Source: Carnobacterium sp. (GTDB lineage Bacteria; Bacillota; Bacilli; Lactobacillales; Carnobacteriaceae). Taken from it: 47,229 nucleotides of DNA. Made by a program: the position numbers and the translations under genes. The notes under the pieces were generated by a model. The model did not search any database, had not been told where the DNA came from, and saw nothing but the letters and a program-made list of their open reading frames with translations. Every line of letters begins with the position of its first letter. Position 1 is the stretch's first letter. Below, piece by piece: positions 37,534 through 47,229 of this stretch. The stretch is taken from NCBI GenBank assembly GCA_020431645.1, contig JAGQHW010000005.1:1-47229 (forward strand), written 5' to 3'.

Positions 37534-37775
37534 AAAAAAGTCGTCCCTATGTTGATAATTATCAACATAGGGACGACTTTCATCGCGGTTCCACCCTAAT
37601 TCCAGTATATAACTACTAGCATCTTTATTGGACAGCTCCAGAATGCCTTTCAATTTTTCTCTTGTTCTGGCTTTCACTATCCCAGATTCGCTGAAAACAA
37701 GAATATAAAATCTACTTTTTTCTTTCTACGCTGTTTTATTCTATTGGCACTATCATATCTCTCTAGAGAAACGTT
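37534..37775 (-). promoter_or_regulatory. Glycine T-box riboswitch of glyQS
   Basis: Leader between recO and glyQ, read on the minus strand. The T-box sequence TGGAACCGCG is at 37593-37584, preceded by AGGG. A terminator with a perfect 20-bp stem follows (37534-37580, AAAGTCGTCCC...) with a T-run. Upstream are the stem I region and a candidate GGC glycine specifier at 37647-37645. Uncharged tRNA-Gly would favour antitermination. This fills the 307-base gap before glyQ; a SigA promoter probably lies in 37750-37806 but I could not pick one. Confidence 0.92.
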
Positions 37776-37806
37776 TGTCAATCCTTTCTTTTGAAATTCA
37801 ACACAT

Positions 37807-38595
37807 TTATTCAGTTGAATGTGGCTTTCTATCTAATAACAGATCGCCCCATTGATACATTTGATCAATGAATCGCTTACTTTTTAATTTTATCCCAACA
37901 GATTCGTCATAAATCATATCTAAAACCACTCTAATTTCTTTTTTTGTTTCATCTTTTACTTTAATTGTCCCTAGATGGTCCATTGAAATAACTGAAAATA
38001 GACGTAAAAAATAAATGGCTCGTTGACTTGCATGGTAACGATACTTGTCTAAATTCCAATGTTTTTGACAAAGTAAACCACCATAACTTCCTGAATAGTC
38101 AAATGGGCCTATTGTTTCACCACATTCACGACAGCCTCGCCATTCAGGTGCAACTCCGAAATAAGGTAATATTTGAACTTCAAAGATATTCACTAAAATT
38201 TCAGGATCTGTCCCATTATCTATTTCTATGAGCAATTGTTTCGCTTTATGAAATAAAGTTGGATCAGGCACACCATCTTCAATCGCTACATCAACTAAAC
38301 TGAGTATGTAAGTAGCATACGCATTTAGAAAAATATCTGTATGCAACTGATTTAGATGAATTAAATCTTTAGCATCTCGAATAAAACCAAGACCCGTATC
38401 TTTAATATCAGTAATGTATGTTGCCATAGTGAAAGGAAGTACAGCAGCTTTCAAATTACTGTTAGATTTTCGAGAACCTTTGATAAAAAACATTCTTTTA
38501 CCTAGTTTAGATGTAAAAATTTTGACGAGCCGATCACTCTCTTTGTAATTACGAATAGAGATAACAATCCCTTCTGTTTCTTGCAATTCTGACAA
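37807..38595 (-). CDS. recO: DNA repair protein RecO
   Basis: Recombination mediator that works with RecF/RecR to load RecA on gapped DNA and promotes strand annealing. About 262 residues: N-terminal OB fold (EGIVISIRNYKESDRLVKIFTSKLGK) and a helical C-terminal region with a zinc-like CRECG...LCQKHW motif. The start is placed at a TTG (38595, MSELQETEG) with AAAGGAG upstream; the open frame continues 12 codons further but covers the ribosome binding site. It lies 104 bases downstream of era in the conserved era-recO order. Confidence 0.95.
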   Translation of the reverse strand: MSELQETEGIVISIRNYKESDRLVKIFTSKLGKRMFFIKGSRKSNSNLKAAVLPFTMATYITDIKDTGLGFIRDAKDLIHLNQLHTDIFLNAYATYILSLVDVAIEDGVPDPTLFHKAKQLLIEIDNGTDPEILVNIFEVQILPYFGVAPEWRGCRECGETIGPFDYSGSYGGLLCQKHWNLDKYRYHASQRAIYFLRLFSVISMDHLGTIKVKDETKKEIRVVLDMIYDESVGIKLKSKRFIDQMYQWGDLLLDRKPHSTE

Positions 38596-38639
38596 GCTAC
38601 CTACTCCTTTCTTAGCTTTAGACTCTAGCAAATAGATAA

Positions 38640-38672
38640 AACAGAAAAGAAAACCCCACTAAAGTAAGTGAG
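38640..38672 (-). terminator. Weak terminator between era and recO
   Basis: CTCACT...AGTGGG short stem (6 bp with one G-U pair) followed on the minus strand by GTTTTCTTTTCTGTTTT. It may only partly stop transcription from era. Confidence 0.5.
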
Positions 38673-38699
38673 ATTTTTCTTCTTTCCATTCACGACTAA

Positions 38700-39607
38700 T
38701 TAATAATCTTCTTTGCGGTATCCAAAATCTTGTAAGTTTATTTGACGATCACGCCAATCTTTTTGTACTTTTACCCAAAGGTCTAAATAAATTTTATCCC
38801 CTAAAAGAACTTCAATATCGCGACGAGCACGGATGCCTATATCTTTTAACATCTTGCCGCCTTTACCAATAATAATTCCTTTTTGACTTGAGCGTTCAAC
38901 AATTACTGCTGCATGAACTTGAACTTTACCAAGTTCGTTTCTTTGCATACTTTCAACAACTACTGCAACTGAATGAGGGACTTCTTCGCGTGTTAATTGC
39001 AATACTTTTTCACGTATCAACTCTGAAACGATAAAATATTCAGGATGGTCTGTTACTTGATCTTCTGGATAGAACTGAGGTCCTTCAGGTAAATAGTTAA
39101 GGATTTCAGAAAGCAAGGTATCAACATTATTTCCCTCGGTAGCTGAAATCGGGATAATTTGTTCGAAATCCATTTCTGTTCGATAATCATCAATGATTTC
39201 AAGTAATTTATCTGGGTGAATTTCATCAATTTTATTAATCAATAGAAAGACAGGAGTCTTTTGCTCTTTTAATTTATCGATAATAAAATTATCACCAGGG
39301 CCACGTTTTTCAACAGCACTTACCATGAAAAGAATAGCATCTACTCCTCTTAAGCTACTTAAAGCAGATTCTACCATGAAATCTCCTAAACGGTGTTTAG
39401 GTTTGTGAATTCCTGGAGTATCTATGAAGACTATTTGTGAATCGTCTGTCGTATAGATACCTTGAATTTTATTTCTTGTTGTTTGAGCTTTATCACTCAT
39501 AATAGCGATTTTTTGGCCAACAACTCTATTTAGCAAAGTTGATTTGCCTACATTTGGACGTCCTACAATGGAAACAAATCCTGATGTGTGTTCTTTATTA
39601 TTGTTCA

Positions 39608-39608
<1 letters not shown>
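38700..39608 (-). CDS. era: Ribosome-assembly GTPase Era
   Basis: Essential GTPase that binds 16S rRNA during 30S assembly. 302 residues: G1 [10 protein letters not shown]3 DTPGIH, G4 NKID, G5 SATEG, and a C-terminal KH domain with [15 protein letters not shown]. The start overlaps the cdd stop by one base (TAATG). Part of the ybeY-dgkA-cdd-era cluster conserved across Firmicutes. Confidence 0.98.
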
Positions 39609-40413
<805 letters not shown>

Positions 40414-40436
<23 letters not shown>

Positions 40437-40890
40437 CTAATATCTCTTTCTGCAAGCCAAACATTTCTTTTTCTTCATTTGGCTCCATATGATCATAGCC
40501 ATTCAAATGTAAGAACCCATGAAGAGCAAGAAAACCCAACTCACGATTAAGCGAATGTCCGTACTCATCAGCTTGTTCTATTGCTTTATCAACTGAAATA
40601 ACGATATCCCCGATATTTCTAGGAAGTACCCCTTCGAAATCAGCTAGATTTAAAATTAAATCATTTTCAACTTCGTCTTCGAGAGCAAAACTGATAACAT
40701 CTGTTGGTTGATCTTTAAAACGAAATTCTCGATTAATCTCTTGAATTTTTTCGTTATCAACAAATAAAACAGATAATTCAGTTTCTTTTTCTAAATGAAG
40801 ATAGTCTCCAGAAAAATCTAAAATAGCTTGAACCATTTCTTTTTGTTCTATTGTAATCTTATTTGTTTCATCAAATAAATCTATTTCCAT
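40414..40890 (-). CDS. ybeY: Endoribonuclease YbeY
   Basis: Single-strand-specific metal-dependent RNase involved in 16S rRNA 3'-end maturation and 70S quality control. 158 residues with the signature HGFLHLNGYDH (three zinc His) and the upstream RDxxTDVLSF-like RFKDQPTDVISFALE. Sits between yqfF and dgkA as in other Firmicutes. Confidence 0.97.
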
Positions 40891-40923
40891 ATTGTATTGT
40901 GCCTCCTAAGTGCAATAGAAAAA

Positions 40924-43146
40924 CTATGCATTGCTTTTATTCAAGTTTTTATCGTCTAAACTTGGGTATTCAATTCTTGAATGAAATGTACCATTTAATC
41001 CTTCACAGATAGATTTTTCTACTATTTTCAATTCTTTAATAGAAATGGTGCATTCATCAAATTGTCCGTCTGTCATTCGACTATTAATCAATTGGTGAAT
41101 AAACCGTTCTATCGTTTCTTTTGTCGGTTTTGTCATTGAACGAACAGCTGCTTCTGCACTGTCTGCTATATTGATGACGGCTGCTTCTTTTGTTTGTGGT
41201 TTTGGGCCTGGATACCTAAAATCTGATTCTTGAACGGTTTCATCTAATTCTTTTGCTTTAATATAAAAGAACTTCATCAAGGTTGTTCCGTGGTGTTGAG
41301 CACAAATATCAATAATCGATTGTGGTATTTTTGCTTCTTTTAATATCTTTACCCCTTCACTAACATGTCCAAAGATAATGTCTCTGCTCTCATAAGGTGT
41401 TAATAAGTTGTGTGGATTCTCCATACCTGAAGGTAAATTTTCGACAAAGAAAAGCGAATGTCTTAATTTACCGACATCATGGTAATAACAAGCAACTCTT
41501 GCAAACAAAGCATCACCACCTATTGCCCCTACCGCGTTTGCACTTAAATTGGCAACCATTAAGCTATGGTGGTATGTACCTGGTGTTTTTATAACAAGTT
41601 CTTTTAATAAAGGATTTGCTGGATTTTCTAATTTCATTAGCGTTAATACCGCATTATCTGTAAACAATAATTCAAGATAAGGTGAAAATAAAACTGCTAA
41701 AAAGTATGAAATTAATCCACTTCCTAATGCAAACAAGCTGATCAATAGAGCATCACTAGAGAAAAATGATAAATTTAAGTAGAAAATAAGTGACCCTATA
41801 AATAGTGCATTAAAAAAGGATACCCACATAAATGTATTTAAGAATTGATCAACAATTCTTTTCTTTGTAATCATTGTTCCCATCATACCACTAAACAAAT
41901 AAAATAAAGATAATATAAAGGTGCTATTGGACCCGGTATTTTCTCTAAATAAAAAGAGAGAAAACGCAACTAAAAATCCATTTGAAACAATACCGTATCT
42001 TCTTGAACTAAAAGTTGTTAATACTATCGGGGCTAAAGCAGCCGGAAATAGTAAACTAATGTTGGCTAATCCTGATTCTTGCATTAAGGAAAGACCTTTT
42101 AACACTAGTAACGTACTTGTCATTGCTAACACATATAAAGTTAATTCCTGACCTTTTTTTAATAAAGAATCTTTTTTTGTCTTGCCTAGATAAAATAAAA
42201 CCAATGCTTGTGCTAATAAAAGTAAGAATAAACTATAAAAAAGGTGGTAGGAAGACTTATTGTCTAATAAACCAAGCAATTTAACTTGCTTTATAACGTT
42301 GCTATCAACAACATGGCCTTCTTGTACGATTACTTGACCTTGTAAGATTAATGCCGGTTGAACAGAAGCTTTCGCACTTTCACGTTGCTTTTGTGTTACT
42401 TGATCGTTATAAACATTATTTTCAATGAGAGAATTATCTAAAATTAAACTAGCTACTCGTTGTTGATCAGCAGTAAATTCCCAATAGTCTAAACTAGAGA
42501 TGGCCTCTTGCTTTTTTTTACTCAATTCGTCAACTCTAATAGAAGTAGACATAACATCAGAAAGCGTTTTTGTTGTCGCTTTTTCAATTTGATTCGCTAT
42601 TCCTTCAGCAGCCCCGAGTAATTCAAGAACCGACCACTCCGGTAATGAATTGACAAATTCTTTTGTTTCTTCATCGTTGTTTATTAATTTAGCATTAAAA
42701 AGAGAAAGCTTTTCTTTTGGTGTTAATCTTTTAGCAACGATAGCTAGTGTCTTATTTTCTTCTTTTTCATTTAAATCTGCTTTACTTTTTTCATCTTTAA
42801 CTGCTTCTTGATACTGTTCTTCTGCTAATTTATTCGTTTCTTTAACAGTAGCAAATAATAAATGAATTTTTTCTGTTTGGACACTGTTTAAGTCGGCATT
42901 GTAAGAGTAAACTGGTGCAACATTATCCGCTGCTACTTGCCTATTTTCAATTGTTTTTTCTAAATCTTCAACAGTTGACTGAGCACGAATAGTTTCATCA
43001 GAAACTTGGTAAAGTTCGATGTCTAGCACTCTTGGTTTTAAGTTACTATACAAAATAAAGAAAATCACAATCGAAAAAATAAGAAGTAAAATAGGAATGT
43101 AAAGTTTCCCCATTTTGTTTTGTATGATAGTCAAGTATCTACGCAT
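40924..43146 (-). CDS. pgpH: 7TM-HD family c-di-AMP phosphodiesterase (PgpH/YqfF)
   Basis: Membrane receptor-type enzyme that hydrolyses cyclic di-AMP. 740 residues: N-terminal helix (17-34), extracellular 7TMR-HDED domain (about 40-295), seven-helix membrane region (about 300-495) and a cytoplasmic HD domain. HD residues are His526-His527 (YHHSLMVANL) and His556-Asp557 (YYHDVGK), followed by GHVSEG and AQHHGTT. All metal ligands look intact. It lies between phoH and ybeY, the conserved order. Ligand for the outer domain is unknown. Confidence 0.95.
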   Translation of the reverse strand: MRRYLTIIQNKMGKLYIPILLLIFSIVIFFILYSNLKPRVLDIELYQVSDETIRAQSTVEDLEKTIENRQVAADNVAPVYSYNADLNSVQTEKIHLLFATVKETNKLAEEQYQEAVKDEKSKADLNEKEENKTLAIVAKRLTPKEKLSLFNAKLINNDEETKEFVNSLPEWSVLELLGAAEGIANQIEKATTKTLSDVMSTSIRVDELSKKKQEAISSLDYWEFTADQQRVASLILDNSLIENNVYNDQVTQKQRESAKASVQPALILQGQVIVQEGHVVDSNVIKQVKLLGLLDNKSSYHLFYSLFLLLLAQALVLFYLGKTKKDSLLKKGQELTLYVLAMTSTLLVLKGLSLMQESGLANISLLFPAALAPIVLTTFSSRRYGIVSNGFLVAFSLFLFRENTGSNSTFILSLFYLFSGMMGTMITKKRIVDQFLNTFMWVSFFNALFIGSLIFYLNLSFFSSDALLISLFALGSGLISYFLAVLFSPYLELLFTDNAVLTLMKLENPANPLLKELVIKTPGTYHHSLMVANLSANAVGAIGGDALFARVACYYHDVGKLRHSLFFVENLPSGMENPHNLLTPYESRDIIFGHVSEGVKILKEAKIPQSIIDICAQHHGTTLMKFFYIKAKELDETVQESDFRYPGPKPQTKEAAVINIADSAEAAVRSMTKPTKETIERFIHQLINSRMTDGQFDECTISIKELKIVEKSICEGLNGTFHSRIEYPSLDDKNLNKSNA

Positions 43147-43185
43147 TCATTCACATCCTAACGACTATTAGTCATACTTAAATAA

Positions 43186-44157
43186 CTAACTAAGTTTCTT
43201 TTTTTCATCATAGGCTTCTATGATACTTGCAACAACTGGGTGTCTTACGACATCTTTTGAGTCAAAATAAACAAAGTTGATGTTTTTGACATGATTAAGT
43301 ATTCCTTCAGCATGTGTTAATCCGCTAGTAGCTCCTTTTGGCAAATCAATTTGAGTAACATCACCATTAATAACCATCTGTGACCCAAATCCTAAACGAG
43401 TCAAAAACATCTTCATTTGTGAAACAGTTGTATTTTGCGCTTCATCTAGTATGACAAATGCATCTTCTAATGTGCGACCACGCATGTAAGCCAAAGGAGC
43501 GATTTCTATCACACCACGTTCCATTAAGCGATTAGTATGTTCCAATCCAAAAAGGTTATAAAGAGCATCATAAATAGGTCTTAAATAAGGGTCTACTTTT
43601 TCTTTTAAGTCTCCTGGTAAAAACCCTAAATGTTCTCCCGCCTCAACAGCAGGTCGTGTTAAGATGATTTTCTTAACTTCTCCATTTTTTAGCGCATTAA
43701 TTGCCATAACAACGGCTAAATAAGTTTTACCTGTTCCAGCAGGACCAATACCAAAAGTAACCGCATGATCCGTTATAGATTTAACGTAGCGACGTTGCCC
43801 AAAATTTTTCGCACGTATTAGATTTCCTGCAAAATTTTTACCAATTTCTTTATCATACATACTTACAAAATAATCTAACGTTCCTTCTTGCGCCATTTTA
43901 ATAGCAGTAACAACGTCTGGTTCACTTATAGAAATATTTTTATTGATTAATTCTTGTAATTTAGTTAAAATCATTTCGATTTTTTGACCCATTTCAATTG
44001 AGCCAATAACTTCTATTTTATTGCCACGACTATTAATAGTTAATTCCATCATTTCTTCAATTAATTGCACATTTCTATCTTGAGAACCAAATAATACTTG
44101 TATATCTTCTGTTTCATTTAATTCAAAGCTATATGATTCTACTTTTTTACTAGACAA
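43186..44157 (-). CDS. phoH: PhoH-like ATPase
   Basis: 323-residue PhoH family protein, a predicted RNA-associated P-loop ATPase in the ybeY neighbourhood. N-terminal KH-like domain (about 1-110), then Walker A GPAGTGKTYLAV, ILTRPAVEAGE, GRTLEDAFVILDEAQN (Walker B) and VINGDVTQIDLP. The start codon is TTG, preceded by AAAGGGGTG. Cellular role is not firmly known; genomic linkage with ybeY suggests RNA metabolism. Confidence 0.95.
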   Translation of the reverse strand: MSSKKVESYSFELNETEDIQVLFGSQDRNVQLIEEMMELTINSRGNKIEVIGSIEMGQKIEMILTKLQELINKNISISEPDVVTAIKMAQEGTLDYFVSMYDKEIGKNFAGNLIRAKNFGQRRYVKSITDHAVTFGIGPAGTGKTYLAVVMAINALKNGEVKKIILTRPAVEAGEHLGFLPGDLKEKVDPYLRPIYDALYNLFGLEHTNRLMERGVIEIAPLAYMRGRTLEDAFVILDEAQNTTVSQMKMFLTRLGFGSQMVINGDVTQIDLPKGATSGLTHAEGILNHVKNINFVYFDSKDVVRHPVVASIIEAYDEKKKLS

Positions 44158-44350
44158 ACATTCGACACCCCTTTTTATTCTGTTTGATTCTTTTTATTCC
44201 GCTATTAAATAGGCTAGGATTTTCATCAGTATTATTGAACACATTAGTATTTTACCACAAGTATGATACTAATTTATAGTTTTGATTCTTTATCTGGAAG
44301 AAAATTATGTAGTATTCTGACTGTTGTATTTTATTTATCTGAATTTAGTG

Positions 44351-44389
44351 ATAAAAGAACAAAATAAAAGAACAAAATAAAAGAACAAA
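44351..44389. repeat. Three tandem copies of a 13-base unit
   Basis: ATAAAAGAACAAA occurs three times without a break (44351-44363, 44364-44376, 44377-44389). The third copy forms part of the adjacent terminator arm. It probably arose by replication slippage; no function is evident. The surrounding gap 44158-44418 also holds the phoH promoter region. Confidence 0.9.
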
Positions 44390-44410
44390 GGAATAGACCT
44401 TTGCTCTTTT
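44379..44410 (-). terminator. Terminator after yqeY
   Basis: AAAGAACAAAGG...CCTTTGCTCTTT stem (one mismatch), followed on the minus strand by a T-rich stretch that comes from the tandem repeat. It ends the rpsU-yqeY transcript. Confidence 0.75.
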
Positions 44411-44418
44411 ATCATACT

Positions 44419-44862
44419 CTAATTCAGTTGATCTTTAACTAGGCGATTAATCACGTTTCCTTCTGCTTTGCCTTTAGTTACTGGCATAACAACACCCATA
44501 ACTTTACCAAAATCTTTCATTGAGGTAGCATTAACTTCAGAAACAGCCTTTGATATAATCACTTGTAATTCTTCTTCAGAAAGTTGTTGAGGTAAATATT
44601 TTCCGACGAGTTTGATTGCTTGATTTGTTTGCTCAACCAAATCTTCTCTATTAGCTTTTTTGAACTCTATTAGAGACTCACGTCTTTGCTTCATCTCGCG
44701 AGAAAGAAGTGTTAATTCCTCATCCTCACTCAATTCATTACCTGTTTTAATTTTTTCATTTTGAAATGCAGCTTTTAGCATGCGCAAAACAGCTAAAGTA
44801 TTTTTATCTTTAGCTTTCATAGCAGTTTTAATATCATCGTTTATGATTGTTAGAAGTGACAA
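44419..44862 (-). CDS. yqeY: YqeY / GatB-like domain protein
   Basis: 147-residue GatB/YqeY family protein. An N-terminal helical part (ALRMLKAAFQNEKI) is followed by the tRNA-binding-like C-terminal domain (KDFGKVMGVVMPVTKGKAEGNVINRLVKDQL). Start codon is TTG with GAGGGTGAG upstream. It follows rpsU closely and is likely co-transcribed; the rpsU-yqeY pair is widespread. Precise function is not established. Confidence 0.94.
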   Translation of the reverse strand: MSLLTIINDDIKTAMKAKDKNTLAVLRMLKAAFQNEKIKTGNELSEDEELTLLSREMKQRRESLIEFKKANREDLVEQTNQAIKLVGKYLPQQLSEEELQVIISKAVSEVNATSMKDFGKVMGVVMPVTKGKAEGNVINRLVKDQLN

Positions 44863-44897
44863 AACTTTCTCACCCTCAATTCCTATGCGTTATCTGA

Positions 44898-45071
44898 TTA
44901 GAACTTACGTTTTCTAGCCGCCTCAGATTTCTTCTTACGTTTCACACTTGGTTTTTCGTAGAATTCGCGTTTACGGGCTTCTTGTAAAGTACCAGTTTTG
45001 GAAACGGAGCGTTTGAAGCGACGAAGAGCATCATCAAGAGATTCATTTTTCTTAATAACTGTTTTTGACAT
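44898..45071 (-). CDS. rpsU: 30S ribosomal protein S21
   Basis: 57-residue basic protein translated directly from the minus strand: starts [19 protein letters not shown] and ends in [10 protein letters not shown]. It contains the S21 signature [12 protein letters not shown] and [23 protein letters not shown] precedes the ATG. It leads the rpsU-yqeY unit, and the region 45072-45275 upstream should contain its promoter. Confidence 0.98.
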   Translation of the reverse strand: MSKTVIKKNESLDDALRRFKRSVSKTGTLQEARKREFYEKPSVKRKKKSEAARKRKF

Positions 45072-45275
45072 TGTAAATTCCCTCCCTCCGTGCTTGTAAA
45101 AGTAACCATTCGTTAGTTAAACAACATTATTTTTTGTAGAAACTAAGAACAATCCTTCCCTATTATATCGAATGTATTTTTTTACGTCAACAAAGTATTT
45201 GCTTTTTATTGAAAATAGTGTAAAAAAAGCATGAAAACAACCTTATCTTGACACTATTTTTTATATTAAAGTTAC

Positions 45276-45704
45276 TTATAAGTTGTTTTTATTTGAACAT
45301 TCTTTGCATTTTCCAAAAATTTCGAATCGATGAGACTCAATCTCACAGCCATTTAGTTGCTCTTTGAAAAAATTCATTGGACACATTTGGATATTTTTAG
45401 TCATTCCGCAACTTGTACAAATAAAATGGTGATGATGCCCTTGATGCATACACCCAAAACGGAACATTTTTTCTCCATTTAATTCTGTTTCTTCTAGAAT
45501 ATCTACTTTGACAAAAGTATATAGATTACGGTATATCGTATCGTAACTTATCGTTGGATAAGTTTTTTTTAGTAACAGATGAACTTCTTTTGCAGTTAAA
45601 TAACGGTCTTCATTAACAAAAATTGATACCATTTGCTCACGTTTATCTGTATATTTATACCCATTTTCTTTTAAAATAATAATGGCTTTTTCAACTGCAG
45701 TCAT
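45276..45704 (-). CDS. zur: Zinc uptake regulator Zur (Fur family)
   Basis: 142-residue Fur-family repressor: winged-helix DNA-binding domain (KENGYKYTDKREQMVSIF, ISYDTIYRNLYTF) and a dimerisation domain with HHHHFICTSCG and CKEC structural zinc Cys pairs. It closely resembles B. subtilis Zur from memory ([37 protein letters not shown]), so Zur is preferred over Fur or PerR. The start at 45704 is preferred to ATG 45716, which lies almost on the ribosome binding site. Confidence 0.88.
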   Translation of the reverse strand: MTAVEKAIIILKENGYKYTDKREQMVSIFVNEDRYLTAKEVHLLLKKTYPTISYDTIYRNLYTFVKVDILEETELNGEKMFRFGCMHQGHHHHFICTSCGMTKNIQMCPMNFFKEQLNGCEIESHRFEIFGKCKECSNKNNL

Positions 45705-45923
45705 GTTTTTAAGCATCTCCCTTGAATGGTTCCTGTTTCTTATTATAACGTATCTCTATTCTAGAAGGCAAGAAGCCTGTTTATTAGCACTAACTATCCT
45801 TTACTTATTAAAAAACTTGTTTGTGAGGACTATCCTTCTTTTATTGTAAAAAATCAGTTATAATTGAAAAGAAGAATTTAAAATATATTGATTCGTATTT
45901 TTTTAGAAAAGAGGACTATCCCA

Positions 45924-46763
45924 TTGGAAAAATTGGAAAAACAAAAAAAGATTAACCTATATATTATTTCAGATTCTGTTGGTGGAACAGCTAACAACTT
46001 AGGACAAGCAGCTATGTCACAATTCCCAGGCGTAGATGCGAATGTATCAGCCTATCCTTTCATTAGAGGAGAAGATACACTTTATTCGATTCTTGAAAAG
46101 GCACATAAAGACAACGCTTTAGTTATCCATACATTAATATCTCCTACATTAACTAATTTAATTGTTTCCTACTGTAAAGACCATGATTTATTTTGTTTTG
46201 ATGTTATCAATCCAGTCGTTAAAGAAATTGAGCAACGAACAAATACTAAACCTTTAGAAGAACCAGGGATACTACACCAATTAAATGACAATTATTTTGA
46301 TCGCATTAGCGCAATTGAGTTTGCCGTTAAATACGATGATGGTCGAGATCCAAAAGGCTTTTTGGAAGCTGATATTGTTTTGTTAGGTATTTCACGTACT
46401 TCTAAAACACCTTTGAGCATGTTTTTGGCAAATCAAAACTACAAAGTCGCTAATTTACCTTTAGTTCCTGAAGCTCATATTCCAGAGACTTTATGGAAAG
46501 TTAACCCTAAAAAAATTGTTGGATTAACCAATGACAGACATGTATTAAATAGTATCAGAAGAGAACGTATGATTGCATATGGATTAAATCCTGAAACAGG
46601 TTATTCAAAAATCGATCGCATTGACGAAGAATTGGTTTTTGCAAAGAAGTTATACGATAAACTGGATTGTTTAGTCATTAATGTCGCAACAAAATCAATC
46701 GAAGAGACTGCTGCTATTATCGTTAATACCTTGCAGTTAGATTCTAAAAAAAGAACGTTTTAA
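45924..46763 (+). CDS. ppsR: Bifunctional pyruvate phosphate dikinase regulatory protein-like kinase/phosphotransferase
   Basis: DUF299 family protein, about 279 residues, that reversibly phosphorylates a Thr of pyruvate phosphate dikinase or PEP synthase, or plays a related regulatory role in Gram-positives (YqfL). Motifs are IISDSVGGTA near the N-terminus and the P-loop-like GISRTSKTPLSMFLA followed by NLPLVPEAHIPE. The start is placed at TTG 45924 (MEKLEKQKK) with AGAGGA eight bases upstream; the frame stays open back to 45888. Confidence 0.9.
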   Translation: MEKLEKQKKINLYIISDSVGGTANNLGQAAMSQFPGVDANVSAYPFIRGEDTLYSILEKAHKDNALVIHTLISPTLTNLIVSYCKDHDLFCFDVINPVVKEIEQRTNTKPLEEPGILHQLNDNYFDRISAIEFAVKYDDGRDPKGFLEADIVLLGISRTSKTPLSMFLANQNYKVANLPLVPEAHIPETLWKVNPKKIVGLTNDRHVLNSIRRERMIAYGLNPETGYSKIDRIDEELVFAKKLYDKLDCLVINVATKSIEETAAIIVNTLQLDSKKRTF

Positions 46764-46810
46764 TCCACTTACTTAAATTAAAAGAAGTTGAAACATAACT
46801 AAATAAAACT

Positions 46811-46858
46811 AAAAAAGGCCTAAAATCAATTTTATAAAGATTGATTTCAAGCCTTTTT
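46811..46858. terminator. Bidirectional terminator between ppsR and the glycine-rich gene
   Basis: Inverted repeat AAAAAAGGC...GCCTTTTT with arms extended by AATCAAT/ATTGATT and A/T runs on both sides. Confidence 0.85.
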
Positions 46859-46918
46859 ATCAGTTTTAGCTTAGTGAAGAGCTTTATATTTTTGTTTCAG
46901 CCTCTTTTACTTTTCAAA

Positions 46919-47229
46919 TTAAAACCCACGGCTAGATCCACCGCCGCCAGAGCTTCCTCCACCGCCGAAACCGCCGCCGCCGCCAAAACCACCACCGCCG
47001 CCTCGACCGCCACCACCTGCAGACATTCCAATTAAAAAGGGTAAGATACTTCTTGAACGACGTCCACCAGAACCACCACTACCACCTGAAAAGAAATTAC
47101 TTACAAGGAAAAAAATAATTAGAATAATGAAAACAGTAGACATACCCCCACCATTTTCATCACCGTAAGCTGTTTCATCAACTTGATACCCAGAAAAGAT
47201 TTCTTCATTATCAAAATTATACTCTGTAT
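46919..47229 (-). CDS. C-terminal part of a membrane protein with glycine-rich tail (partial)
   Basis: Open frame on the minus strand that runs off the window; no start is needed inside it. The visible 103 residues comprise an acidic stretch (NFDNEEIFSGYQVDE), one hydrophobic helix (STVFIILIIFFLVSNFF), a basic patch (GGRRSRS), a second short hydrophobic stretch and a tail of Gly-rich repeats ending GGSSRGF. Such a layout is typical of the C-termini of TPM-domain (YgcG-like) or DUF2207 membrane proteins; the diagnostic domain is outside the window, so the family is open. An internal ATG at 47143 is probably not the start. Confidence 0.7.
   Translation of the reverse strand, partial: TEYNFDNEEIFSGYQVDETAYGDENGGGMSTVFIILIIFFLVSNFFSGGSGGSGGRRSRSILPFLIGMSAGGGGRGGGGGFGGGGGFGGGGSSGGGGSSRGF

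Noticed and set aside
44351-44389. CRISPR-like or regulatory repeat array
   Set aside because: The three 13-base copies are directly contiguous with no spacers; simple tandem duplication explains them.
45276-45704. PerR or Fur instead of Zur
   Set aside because: N-terminal and HHHHFIC/CPM motifs match B. subtilis Zur better from memory; an alignment would settle it.
46841-47035. Ala/Thr-rich plus-strand open frame
   Set aside because: It is the antisense of the glycine-rich tail encoded on the minus strand.

Overview
The window is about 47 kb of AT-rich chromosomal DNA from a low-GC Gram-positive bacterium of the order Lactobacillales. Gene content and order (rpsU-yqeY-phoH-yqfF-ybeY-dgkA-cdd-era-recO-glyQS, dnaG-rpoD, lspA-rluD-pyrR-pyr operon), RexA/RexB-type AddAB, a NiaX/NiaR pair and T-box and PyrR control all fit. 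A Carnobacterium-like or Enterococcus-like organism is my best guess, but the sequence alone does not fix the genus. I see no rRNA, tRNA, phage, insertion sequence or CRISPR array.

Layout. 85-2705: a signal-less alpha-carbonic anhydrase, divergent from rqcH (ribosome rescue, Ala-tailing factor). 2776-13124 (minus strand): lspA-rluD, then the pyrimidine cluster pyrR-pyrC-pyrAA-pyrAB-pyrD-pyrF-pyrE, with PyrR-dependent attenuators before pyrR and before pyrC. 13297-16532 (plus): a small orphan gene and a three-gene cell-envelope operon (YkyA-like lipoprotein, polysaccharide deacetylase lipoprotein, secreted DUF4015 glycosidase-like protein). 16601-24009 (minus): rexB-rexA recombinational nuclease/helicase. 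24183-31211 (minus): dnaG, rpoD, an orphan gene, trmK, nif3-like, pepT, DUF1294. 31404-34363 (minus): ABC exporter, niaR, niaX. 34502-45071 (minus): the rpsU to glyS housekeeping run, with a glycine T-box before glyQS. 45276-47229: zur (minus), ppsR (plus) and the glycine-rich C-terminus of a membrane protein running off the window (minus).

The most striking point is in the pyr operon. Both subunits of carbamoyl-phosphate synthase are full-length, uninterrupted, translationally coupled and still under PyrR-type attenuators, yet they have lost the catalytic residues of all three active sites. PyrAA has lost its Cys-His-Glu glutaminase triad (Gly246, Asn331, Asp333). PyrAB has lost the nucleotide/metal-binding Arg, Glu and Gly-loop residues in both ATP-grasp halves, including the same Arg-to-Pro change at the matching site in each half. 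The scaffold and the C-terminal allosteric domain are kept. The operon also lacks pyrB, pyrP and pyrK, while PyrC, PyrD (type 1B), PyrF, PyrE and PyrR keep their active-site motifs. This looks like a conserved pseudo-CPS rather than ordinary gene decay. Its role is unknown; a regulatory or scaffolding function, or a remodelled pyrimidine route, are the leading ideas. A cytoplasmic carbonic anhydrase close by is suggestive because bicarbonate is the normal CPS substrate.

The rest of the window is coherent housekeeping: DNA replication, transcription and repair, ribosome function and rescue, c-di-AMP turnover, lipid recycling, metal and niacin homeostasis, and envelope maintenance.
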